DNA from: CAVPWP01 sp050789285
GTDB lineage: Bacteria > Pseudomonadota > Alphaproteobacteria > Rhodobacterales > Rhodobacteraceae
DNA: 64,000 nt
Reading direction: 5' to 3'
Assembly: GCF_050789285.1 (NCBI RefSeq)
Contig: NZ_JBOUVX010000001.1
Span: 1,116,001 to 1,180,000, forward strand
Below the pieces are notes generated by a model. That model was not told the origin of the DNA. It made no database searches and saw only the letters and a program-made list of their open reading frames with translations. Position numbers and translations under genes: made by a program. Of this stretch, positions 25,232-32,616 are shown piece after piece (the stretch's first letter is position 1; every line of letters starts with the position of its first letter).

Positions 25232-26323
25232 ATGGCCGATCTGAAACTGACCGATGTCGGCAAGGCCTATGGCGGCACCGTCGAGGTCCTGAAGAACATC
25301 AACCTCGACATCGAGACGGGCGAACTGATCGTCTTCGTCGGCCCCTCGGGCTGCGGCAAGTCCACGCTTCTGCGGATGATCGCGGGGCTCGAGAAGATCA
25401 CCGCCGGCACGCTCGAGATCGACGGGCAGGTCGTGAACGACGTGCCGCCCTCTCAGCGCGGGATCGCCATGGTCTTCCAGTCCTACGCGCTTTATCCGCA
25501 CATGACCGTCTACGACAACATGGCCTTCGCGCTGCGGCTGGCGAAGAAGTCCCCCGAGGAAATCGACGCGGCGGTCAAGGCGGCGGCGGCGAAGCTGCAA
25601 CTGACGCCCTATCTCGACCGGCTGCCGAAGGCGCTGTCGGGCGGCCAGCGGCAGCGCGTGGCGATCGGACGGTCGATCGTGCGCAATCCCAAGGTCTATC
25701 TCTTCGACGAGCCGCTTTCGAACCTGGACGCCGCGCTGCGCGTGGCCACCCGGATCGAGATCGCGCAACTGAAGGAGGCGATGCCCGATTCGACGATGAT
25801 CTACGTCACCCACGATCAGGTCGAAGCCATGACGCTGGCGACGCGCATCGTGGTGTTGGCCAACAAGGGCATCGCGCAGGTCGGCTCGCCGCTCGATCTC
25901 TACGAGACTCCGAACAGCGAATTCGTGGCGCAGTTCATCGGCTCGCCGTCGATGAACCTTCTGCCGGGCGAGGTCGTGGGCACGGGCGAACGCACGACCG
26001 TCAAGCTGGACGGCGGCGGCACGATCGTGTCGCACATCGCCACGAAGGCGTCGGACATGGGGCTGAAGGTCAACGTCGGCGTCCGGCCCGAAGATTTCGT
26101 GCAGACCACGGACGAGGTCTATGTCTACGAGGGCAAGGTCGACATCGTCGAGGCGCTTGGCGAGGTGACGCTTCTCTACTTCATGCCCGAGGGCGAGGCC
26201 GATCCGGTGATCGGCAAACTGCCGGGGATCCACCGCGAACTGCGCGGCACGACCGTGCGCCTGGGCGCGGCCCCCGAAAAGGTGCACCTGTTCGCCAACG
26301 GCGTGTCGCTGCTTTACCGCTGA
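25232..26323 (+). CDS. aglK: Alpha-glucoside ABC transporter ATPase
   Basis: A 363-residue MalK-type ATPase. Walker A GPSGCGKST, the Q-loop VFQSYALYPHM, signature LSGGQRQR, Walker B VYLFDEP and switch His in VTHDQ are all present in the first 235 residues; a C-terminal OB-type regulatory domain follows. It powers AglFG and may be shared with other sugar importers. A GGGGAGGAG ribosome site precedes it. The gene ends four bases from the converging ExoD-like gene. Confidence 0.94.
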   Translation: MADLKLTDVGKAYGGTVEVLKNINLDIETGELIVFVGPSGCGKSTLLRMIAGLEKITAGTLEIDGQVVNDVPPSQRGIAMVFQSYALYPHMTVYDNMAFALRLAKKSPEEIDAAVKAAAAKLQLTPYLDRLPKALSGGQRQRVAIGRSIVRNPKVYLFDEPLSNLDAALRVATRIEIAQLKEAMPDSTMIYVTHDQVEAMTLATRIVVLANKGIAQVGSPLDLYETPNSEFVAQFIGSPSMNLLPGEVVGTGERTTVKLDGGGTIVSHIATKASDMGLKVNVGVRPEDFVQTTDEVYVYEGKVDIVEALGEVTLLYFMPEGEADPVIGKLPGIHRELRGTTVRLGAAPEKVHLFANGVSLLYR

Positions 26324-26327
26324 GCGG

Positions 26328-26960
26328 TCACCAGAGGGTGGCCGCCGCCGCGAAGCCCGCAAGGAACAGTCCGGCGACGATGCCGGCGGCAATGGCGCCG
26401 ACCAGCAGTCCGGCGCCAAGCCAGAGGCCATCACGTTCGCTGATCCCAAGCGCCAGAAGACAGATCGCGATGGCAGGGACGCCGTTCGCGAAGGGGATGG
26501 GCAGCATGATCATCAGCGACAGCACGATCGCGACAGCGCCCGCCATGCGCTCGGCAAGGCGATAGCTTTCGGGCCAGAAGCGCGGGCGCGCCATCCGCTC
26601 GACCCGCCTGAGCCAGGGCGTGATCCTGGCCACGAGTCTGCCGAAGGCGTCGCGATCGAAGGACCACCGGTTGAGACGTGCCGGCAGCCAGACGCGCCGC
26701 ATCCCCGCAAGCAGCTGGACCGCGACAAGGGCAAGGAGAAGCCCAAGCACGGTCGAGGAGCCCGGAATGAACGGGATCGCGTTGGGAACGGCCAGCAGGA
26801 TCATGACGGGCGCGAAGCTGCGGTCGCCAAGCGCGTCCACCACGTCGCGGACCGACACGCGGGCGCGATCCTCGGCCGCGAGCCGCGTGAAGACCTCCGA
26901 AAGGCGCAGCTCTTCCGTTCCGGCAAGGGGGCCCGAGGCGGGCAGCGACGTCGCGTCCAT
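26328..26960 (-). CDS. ExoD-family membrane protein
   Basis: A 210-residue protein with an N-terminal cytoplasmic helix region (RLSEVFTRLAAEDRARVSVRD) and three to four membrane segments in the C-terminal two thirds, with the AVPNAIPFIPGSSTVLG motif typical of ExoD proteins. The family was named for exopolysaccharide and alkaline-stress phenotypes in rhizobia; its activity is unknown. I chose the ATG that gives MDATSLP; an open frame extends upstream without domain content. It is divergent from the oxidoreductase/antiporter pair that follows. Confidence 0.85.
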   Translation of the reverse strand: MDATSLPASGPLAGTEELRLSEVFTRLAAEDRARVSVRDVVDALGDRSFAPVMILLAVPNAIPFIPGSSTVLGLLLALVAVQLLAGMRRVWLPARLNRWSFDRDAFGRLVARITPWLRRVERMARPRFWPESYRLAERMAGAVAIVLSLMIMLPIPFANGVPAIAICLLALGISERDGLWLGAGLLVGAIAAGIVAGLFLAGFAAAATLW

Positions 26961-27154
26961 CGAACAGGTCCGGCGCGCAAGGAAAGCTGCGCAAGCGCCG
27001 CCAGACGTCCGGCAGCCCCCTTCAGATGGGTGACGCCCCCGGGTTGGACAAGAGCGGCGGCGTCGCGCGCGCACGACACCGTATTGCATTTGACCGGGCG
27101 CGAACTTTCCGCATGGATGGTGAACGGAGCCGCGCGAACGGAAGGCCGCCAACT

Positions 27155-27760
27155 GTGCCCAAGCTGATCGTCTATCATGCCCACCCCGGGCCGCAGCATT
27201 CGCACGCGAACCGGGCGATGGCCACCGTCGCGCGGGCGACCGAGGGGATTACGGTCGTCGATCTTTACGCCGAGTATCCGCGCTTCGACATCGACATCGA
27301 CCGCGAACAGGCGCGATGCCTCGCCCATGACGTGATCCTCTTCCAGTACCCGATGTTCTGGTACTCGACGCCCTCGCTGATCAAGGAATGGCTCGACCTC
27401 GTGCTCGAGCACGGCTTTGCCTATGGCGCGGGCGGCGACCGGCTGGCCGGCAAGACGATGATGCTGGCGATCACGGCGGCGGGCCCCGAGGACGCCTATT
27501 CGCCCCAGGGCTACCAGCACTACCCGATCCGCACCTTCCTGACCCCGCTCGAGCAGACCGCGCGCCTGTGCCGGATGCGCTTTGCCGTGCCCTGCGTGCT
27601 GTACGGATCGCTGCGCGCCGGGCAGGACGGGCGGCTTGATCGGCATGTGGCGGGCTACGGCGCGCTGCTGGCGGCGATCCGCGACGGGCGGCACGACTTC
27701 GACGCGGGCGGCGCCGAGGTCCTTCAGTTCGACAGCGCGCTTCCGGCGGCGGGGGGCTGA
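27155..27760 (+). CDS. KefF-like NAD(P)H quinone oxidoreductase
   Basis: A 201-residue flavodoxin-fold reductase. YHAHPGPQHSHANR is the FMN phosphate loop, FQYPMFWYSTPSLIKEWLD the conserved WYS segment, and HGFAYG the later motif of the KefF/modulator group. KefF binds and activates KefC-type potassium efflux channels during electrophile stress, and the next gene, four bases away, encodes such a channel. I prefer the GTG at 27155 (GGAAGG upstream, protein begins MPKLIVYH); ATG 27113 would add 14 residues. Confidence 0.85.
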   Translation: MPKLIVYHAHPGPQHSHANRAMATVARATEGITVVDLYAEYPRFDIDIDREQARCLAHDVILFQYPMFWYSTPSLIKEWLDLVLEHGFAYGAGGDRLAGKTMMLAITAAGPEDAYSPQGYQHYPIRTFLTPLEQTARLCRMRFAVPCVLYGSLRAGQDGRLDRHVAGYGALLAAIRDGRHDFDAGGAEVLQFDSALPAAGG

Positions 27761-27763
27761 GCC

Positions 27764-29686
27764 ATGGCCGACGTCCTTCTTCTGGCGTTCCTCTTCCTGG
27801 TGGCGGGCATCGTTGCGGTCCCGATCGCGGCGCGCCTGGGGCTTGGGTCGGTCCTTGGCTACCTGATTGCCGGGATCGCGCTTGGCCCGCTTCTGGCGGC
27901 GCTGCATGTCGATGTTATCAGCATCCAGCATTTCGCCGAATTCGGCGTCGTGATGATGCTGTTCCTCGTGGGCCTCGAACTTGAGCCGCGCAAGCTTTGG
28001 CAAATGAAGGGCCAGCTTCTGGGCCTTGGCGGGCTTCAGGTCGCGGGCACCGCGGCGCTGGTGATGGCGGGGGCGATGGCGCTTGGCCAGCCCTGGAGCG
28101 TGGCGCTGGCCATCGGGCTTGTGCTGTCGCTGTCGTCGACCGCCATCGTGTTGCAGACGCTGAACGAGAAGGGACTGATGAAGTCCGACGGCGGACAGGC
28201 AAGCTTTTCGGTGCTTCTGGCGCAGGACATCGCCGTCATCCCGATGCTGGCGCTTGTCCCGCTGCTGGCGTTGCCCGAACTGGCCGCGCATGGCGCGGGC
28301 CATGCCGAGGACGGCCACGGCGCGGGCCTGAGCCTGGTCGAGGGGTTGCCGGGCTGGCAGGCGGCGCTGGTGACGCTGGGGGCCATCGCGGCGGTGGTTC
28401 TTGGCGGCAGTCTGCTGACCCGGCCGCTTTTCAGCTTCGTCTCGCAGGCGCGGATGCGCGAGCTGTTCGTGGCCACGGCGCTTGCGCTTGTCGTGGGGAT
28501 CGCGCTTCTGATGACGCTCGTGGGCCTTTCGCCGGCGCTTGGCACCTTCCTTGCCGGCGTGGTGCTGGCCAACAGCGAATACCGGCACGAGCTTGAATCC
28601 GACATCGACCCCTTCAAGGGGCTGTTGCTGGGCCTCTTCTTCATCACCGTCGGCGCGGCCATCGACTTTGGCCTGCTGCTTGGCAACTTCGGCACGGTGC
28701 TTGGCCTGACGCTTGCGCTTCTGGCGGCGAAGGCGGCGGTTCTCTACATCCTCGGCGTGATCTTCCGCGTGCCGGGCGCGGACCGCTGGCTTTTCGCGCT
28801 TGGCCTGGCCCAGGCGGGCGAGTTCGCCTTCGTCCTGCTCAGCTTCACCGTGGCCAGCGCCGTCATCCCGCAGGCGGTGGCCGATCAGCTTCTGCTGGTC
28901 GTGGCGCTGTCGATGCTGCTGACGCCCGCGCTTTTCATCCTGTTCGACCGGGTCATCGCGCCGCGCTTCGACACCGCGCAGCTGTCCGAACCCGACGCCA
29001 TCGACGAGACCGGCACCGTCATCATCGCGGGGCACGGCCGGTTCGGCGGAATCGTCAACCGGATGCTTCTGGCCAACGGCGTGCGCACGGTCGTGCTTGA
29101 CCACAACTCGCGGCAGCTCGAGATGCTGCGCGCCTTCGGCTTCAAGGTCTATTTCGGCGACGCGACGCGGCCCGATCTGCTGCACGCGGCGGGGATCGAT
29201 CATGCGCGCATGCTTGTCGTCGCCATCGACGATGCCCATCAGGCGACCGAGTTGGTGCGCCACGCCGTGCAGAGCTATCCGAAGCTTCACGTCATCGCGC
29301 GCGCCCGCGACCGCGATCATGTCTACCAGCTTTACGCCGCCGGCTGCCGCGACATCATCCGCGAGACCTTCGATGGCGGGGTGCGCACCGGCCGCTCGGC
29401 CCTCGAGGCGCTGGGGATGCACCCCTACGAGGCCCACCGCCGCGCCCGCGACTTCGAGCGGCGCGACCGCGAGGCGCTGGCCGAACTCGCCCGGCTTTAC
29501 GACCCCGAGATCCCGGCGCATCAGAACGCCGCCTACGTCGCCAAGGTGCGCGAGGTGAGCGAACGGCAGGAGGCCGAGATGCGCGGGTCGGGCCGCGCCT
29601 TCGCCTCGCGCGTGGACCGCGCCTGGGCGCCGCCCACGCCGGGCGATGTCGAGGCCGAGACGGCGAAGGCCCGCGATCCGGGCTGA
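27764..29686 (+). CDS. CPA2-family K+/H+ antiporter, KefB/KefC-like
   Basis: A 640-residue protein: about 12 membrane segments (1-390) of the monovalent cation/proton antiporter-2 family, then an RCK/TrkA-N domain (from GTVIIAGHGRFGGIVNRML near 419 to about 540) for NAD or glutathione adducts, and a charged C-terminal tail. With the KefF-like partner it should form a glutathione-gated potassium efflux system that acidifies the cytoplasm under electrophile attack. The start follows the reductase stop by three bases. Confidence 0.9.
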   Translation: MADVLLLAFLFLVAGIVAVPIAARLGLGSVLGYLIAGIALGPLLAALHVDVISIQHFAEFGVVMMLFLVGLELEPRKLWQMKGQLLGLGGLQVAGTAALVMAGAMALGQPWSVALAIGLVLSLSSTAIVLQTLNEKGLMKSDGGQASFSVLLAQDIAVIPMLALVPLLALPELAAHGAGHAEDGHGAGLSLVEGLPGWQAALVTLGAIAAVVLGGSLLTRPLFSFVSQARMRELFVATALALVVGIALLMTLVGLSPALGTFLAGVVLANSEYRHELESDIDPFKGLLLGLFFITVGAAIDFGLLLGNFGTVLGLTLALLAAKAAVLYILGVIFRVPGADRWLFALGLAQAGEFAFVLLSFTVASAVIPQAVADQLLLVVALSMLLTPALFILFDRVIAPRFDTAQLSEPDAIDETGTVIIAGHGRFGGIVNRMLLANGVRTVVLDHNSRQLEMLRAFGFKVYFGDATRPDLLHAAGIDHARMLVVAIDDAHQATELVRHAVQSYPKLHVIARARDRDHVYQLYAAGCRDIIRETFDGGVRTGRSALEALGMHPYEAHRRARDFERRDREALAELARLYDPEIPAHQNAAYVAKVREVSERQEAEMRGSGRAFASRVDRAWAPPTPGDVEAETAKARDPG

Positions 29687-29795
29687 GGGACGAAATCTTG
29701 TGGGGCAGGGCGGGACGCCTACGAATTGGGGTTTTGCGCCCCGACGAAACATGCAATAGGGAACCGCCAAACGAACCCTCCCGAGGAGCTGCCCC

Positions 29796-31244
29796 ATGGA
29801 GATTCGCGAGGCTCTCACCTTCGACGATGTTCTTCTTGTCCCTGCCGCGTCGAGCGTCCTTCCGTCGACGGCCGATACGCGCACGAAGGTGACGCGCGAG
29901 ATCGCGATGAACATCCCGCTTCTGAGTTCGGCGATGGACACCGTCACCGAAAGCCGCATGGCCATCGCGATGGCGCAGGCGGGCGGGCTGGGTGTCATCC
30001 ACCGCAACCTCGGGATCGAGGAACAGGCCCGCGAAGTCCGCCGCGTCAAGCGCTTCGTCTCGGGGATCGTCTACAACCCGATCACCCTGACGCCCGACCA
30101 GACCCTGGCCGACGCCAAGGCCCTGCAGGACCGCTACAAGGTCACAGGCTTTCCCGTGGTGGATGAAAACCGCCGCGTGGTGGGAATCGTCACGAACCGC
30201 GACATGCGCTTCGCCACCTCGGACGACACGCCGGTGCGGGTGATGATGACCGCCGACAACCTTGCCGTGCTGACCGAACCCGCCGATCTTGACGAGGCGC
30301 GCAGCCTGATGAAGGCGCGGCGCATCGAGAAGCTGCTGGTCACCGACGGCAAGGGCAAGCTGACCGGGCTTCTGACGCTGAAGGACACCGAGCAGGCGGT
30401 GCTGAACCCGGTCGCCTGCAAGGACCATCTGGGTCGGCTGCGCGTGGCCGCGGCCTCGACCGTGGGCGACAAGGGCTTCGAACGCTCGGCCGCGCTGGTG
30501 GATGCGGGCGTCGACATCGTGGTGATCGACACCGCGCATGGCCATTCCGACGGCGTGGCCGAGGCCGTGCGGCGCGCCAAGGCGCTGTCGAACGAGGTGC
30601 AGATCATCGCCGGCAACGTGGCGACCGGCGAGGCGGTGCGCGCGTTGATCGACGCGGGCGCGGATGCGGTGAAGGTGGGCATCGGCCCGGGGTCGATCTG
30701 CACGACGCGGATGGTCGCGGGCGTGGGCGTGCCGCAGCTGACCGCGATCATGGACAGCGCGGCGGCCGCGGGCGGCGTGCCGATCATTGCCGACGGCGGG
30801 ATCAAGTATTCGGGCGATTTCGCCAAGGCGATCGCGGCTGGCGCGCATTGCGCCATGGTCGGAAGCATGATCGCCGGAACCGAGGAAAGCCCCGGAGAAG
30901 TCATTCTGTATCAAGGCCGTAGCTTCAAGAGTTACCGTGGCATGGGAAGTCTGGGCGCGATGGCGCGCGGCTCGGCCGACCGGTATTTCCAGTCGGACGC
31001 GGCCTCCGACAAGCTGGTGCCGGAGGGGATCGAGGGGCAGGTGCCCTACAAGGGGCCGGTCGCGACGGTGGTGCACCAGATGGTCGGCGGCCTGCGCGCC
31101 GCCATGGGCTATACCGGCTGCGCCACGATCGAAGAGATGCGCACCCGCTGCCAGTTCGTGAAGATCACCGGGGCGGGGCTGAAGGAAAGCCACGTCCACG
31201 ACGTGCAGATCACGCGGGAAAGCCCGAACTACCGGGTCATGTGA
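29796..31244 (+). CDS. guaB: IMP dehydrogenase
   Basis: A 482-residue IMPDH. It has the N-terminal barrel half, a CBS pair (about 93-205), the catalytic Cys at 302 in GPGSICTTR, the DGGIKYSGD phosphate loop and the YRGMGSLGAM flap. It converts IMP to XMP, the committed step to GMP. The start follows CCCGAGGAG. The 109-bp upstream gap holds a possible promoter but no good consensus. Only CDS in this block devoted to purines; no guaA nearby. Confidence 0.96.
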   Translation: MEIREALTFDDVLLVPAASSVLPSTADTRTKVTREIAMNIPLLSSAMDTVTESRMAIAMAQAGGLGVIHRNLGIEEQAREVRRVKRFVSGIVYNPITLTPDQTLADAKALQDRYKVTGFPVVDENRRVVGIVTNRDMRFATSDDTPVRVMMTADNLAVLTEPADLDEARSLMKARRIEKLLVTDGKGKLTGLLTLKDTEQAVLNPVACKDHLGRLRVAAASTVGDKGFERSAALVDAGVDIVVIDTAHGHSDGVAEAVRRAKALSNEVQIIAGNVATGEAVRALIDAGADAVKVGIGPGSICTTRMVAGVGVPQLTAIMDSAAAAGGVPIIADGGIKYSGDFAKAIAAGAHCAMVGSMIAGTEESPGEVILYQGRSFKSYRGMGSLGAMARGSADRYFQSDAASDKLVPEGIEGQVPYKGPVATVVHQMVGGLRAAMGYTGCATIEEMRTRCQFVKITGAGLKESHVHDVQITRESPNYRVM

Positions 31245-31332
31245 TCCCGCGTCCACGTCGTCCGCGTCCCCGGAATCCCTGTCCACGGAATTCTGCCCCG
31301 CCCCCCGCCCAACGCAGGACCGCACCCGTCCC

Positions 31333-32508
31333 ATGACCCCAGCCGCCCGCATCGCCGCCGCCATCGGGCTTCTGGACCTCTGGCTGGGCGGAGAGCCCGC
31401 CGAACGCGCACTGACGAACTGGGCGCGGGCAAACCGTTTCGCCGGCAGCAGCGACCGTGCCGCGATCCGCGACCATGTCTTCGACGCGATCCGCTGCCGC
31501 CGCTCCTTCGCCGCGCTCGGCGGGGCCGAGACCGGCCGCGGTCTGATGCTGGGCGCCCTGCGCGCGGCTGGGGCCGATCCGGCCGGGGTCTTCACCGGCG
31601 CGGGCTTCGCCCCGGCCCCGCTTGCCTCCGACGAGGTTGCGTCGGGTCGCCCGTGGGAGGCGCTTTCCCCGCTTGAACGTCTGGACTGCCCCGACTGGCT
31701 GGCCCCGCCGCTTGAGGACAGCCTTGGCGACGACTTCGCTGCGGTGATGGCCGCGCTCAGGTCCCGCGCGCCGGTTTTCCTGCGGGTGAACCTTGGCCGC
31801 GCGGACCGCGACGCCGCGGTGCGCGCGCTGGCGACCGAGGGGATCACGGCGCGGCCGCATCCGCTGGCGGCCACCGCGCTCGAGGTGACCGAAGGCGCGC
31901 GGCGCATCCGCGGCGCGCGGGCCTATGTCGACGGCCTTGTCGAGTTGCAGGACGCGGCCTCGCAGGCCGTGGTCGAGGCGCTGGGGCCGGCGCCGACGGG
32001 GGCGGCGCGCACGCTCGACTACTGCGCAGGCGGCGGCGGCAAGACGCTGGCGCTTGCCGCGGCGGGCTGGGGGCCGGTCTTCGCCCATGACGCGGACCCG
32101 GGCCGGATGCGCGACCTGCCCGAACGCGCCGCCCGCGCGGGCGTTCAGGTTGGCGTTATCGCCCCTGGCAGGGTCGCGCCGCAGGGACCCTTCGACCTTG
32201 TCCTGTGCGATGTGCCCTGTTCGGGAAGCGGTGCCTGGCGGCGTCAGCCCGAGGCGAAGTGGGCGCTGACGCCCGAGGCACTTGGCCGTCTCTGCCGGGT
32301 TCAGTCCGACATCCTCGATGCCGCCGCGGGTCTGGTGGCCCCGGGCGGGCGGCTGGCCTACGCGACCTGTTCGATGCTGCGCGCCGAGAACGAGGATCAG
32401 GCTGCGGCCTTCCTGGCGCGGTCCCCTGGCTGGCGGCTTCTGGCACAGCGGCGCTGGAGCCCGCTCGAGGGGGGCGACGGTTTCGGACTTTCCATCTTTG
32501 CGCGTTGA
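31333..32508 (+). CDS. RsmB/NOP-family rRNA (cytosine-5) methyltransferase
   Basis: A 391-residue SAM-dependent RNA methyltransferase. The SAM loop DYCAGGGGKTLAL, motif IV DVPCSGSGAWRR with one catalytic Cys, and motif VI YATCSMLRAENEDQ with the other are present. The N-terminal 110 residues are helical but shorter than the NusB-like domain of E. coli RsmB, so the exact target (16S C967 or another site) is not certain. It lies between guaB and cckA on the same strand, 88 bp after guaB. Confidence 0.88.
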   Translation: MTPAARIAAAIGLLDLWLGGEPAERALTNWARANRFAGSSDRAAIRDHVFDAIRCRRSFAALGGAETGRGLMLGALRAAGADPAGVFTGAGFAPAPLASDEVASGRPWEALSPLERLDCPDWLAPPLEDSLGDDFAAVMAALRSRAPVFLRVNLGRADRDAAVRALATEGITARPHPLAATALEVTEGARRIRGARAYVDGLVELQDAASQAVVEALGPAPTGAARTLDYCAGGGGKTLALAAAGWGPVFAHDADPGRMRDLPERAARAGVQVGVIAPGRVAPQGPFDLVLCDVPCSGSGAWRRQPEAKWALTPEALGRLCRVQSDILDAAAGLVAPGGRLAYATCSMLRAENEDQAAAFLARSPGWRLLAQRRWSPLEGGDGFGLSIFAR

Positions 32509-32521
32509 CTTGCCGCGCAGT

Positions 32522-32536
32522 ACAACCCATGGTTGT
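32522..32536. promoter_or_regulatory. Palindrome ACAACC-cat-GGTTGT upstream of cckA
   Basis: A perfect 6+6 dyad 13 bp after the methyltransferase stop and 13 bp before the CtrA-like box. It does not fit the alphaproteobacterial LexA spacing. It may be an operator for an unknown regulator of cckA. Confidence 0.35.
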
Positions 32537-32549
32537 TCCCTGATCCAGG

Positions 32550-32566
32550 CTTAAGCGGCGCTTAAG
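32550..32566 (+). promoter_or_regulatory. CtrA box upstream of cckA, TTAA-N7-TTAA
   Basis: All eight fixed bases match (TTAA 32551-32554, TTAA 32562-32565), and the site is also a perfect 7+7 palindrome, CTTAAGC-ggc-GCTTAAG. It lies 51 bases before the GTG start chosen for cckA. CtrA would thus act on the gene for the kinase that activates it, a feedback loop. Confidence 0.65.
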
Positions 32567-32616
32567 GATTGCCGTCCGAAATGGCGGCATCACGAATCGC
32601 CGAAAAGGGGACGCTC

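Noticed and set aside
26801..30049. Minus-strand open frame of 1082 codons
   Set aside because: It is antisense to the reductase, antiporter and guaB genes, is Arg/Gly/His-rich and has no domain. Long antisense frames are expected at this GC content.
32531..32616. LexA box before cckA
   Set aside because: A GTTC half site is present in the gap but no second half at the N7 distance, so the control reported in Rhodobacter capsulatus cannot be supported here.
32581..32616. ATG 32581 as cckA start
   Set aside because: It lies only 15 bases after the CtrA box, which would put it ahead of a CtrA-driven transcription start; GTG 32617 has a better ribosome site.
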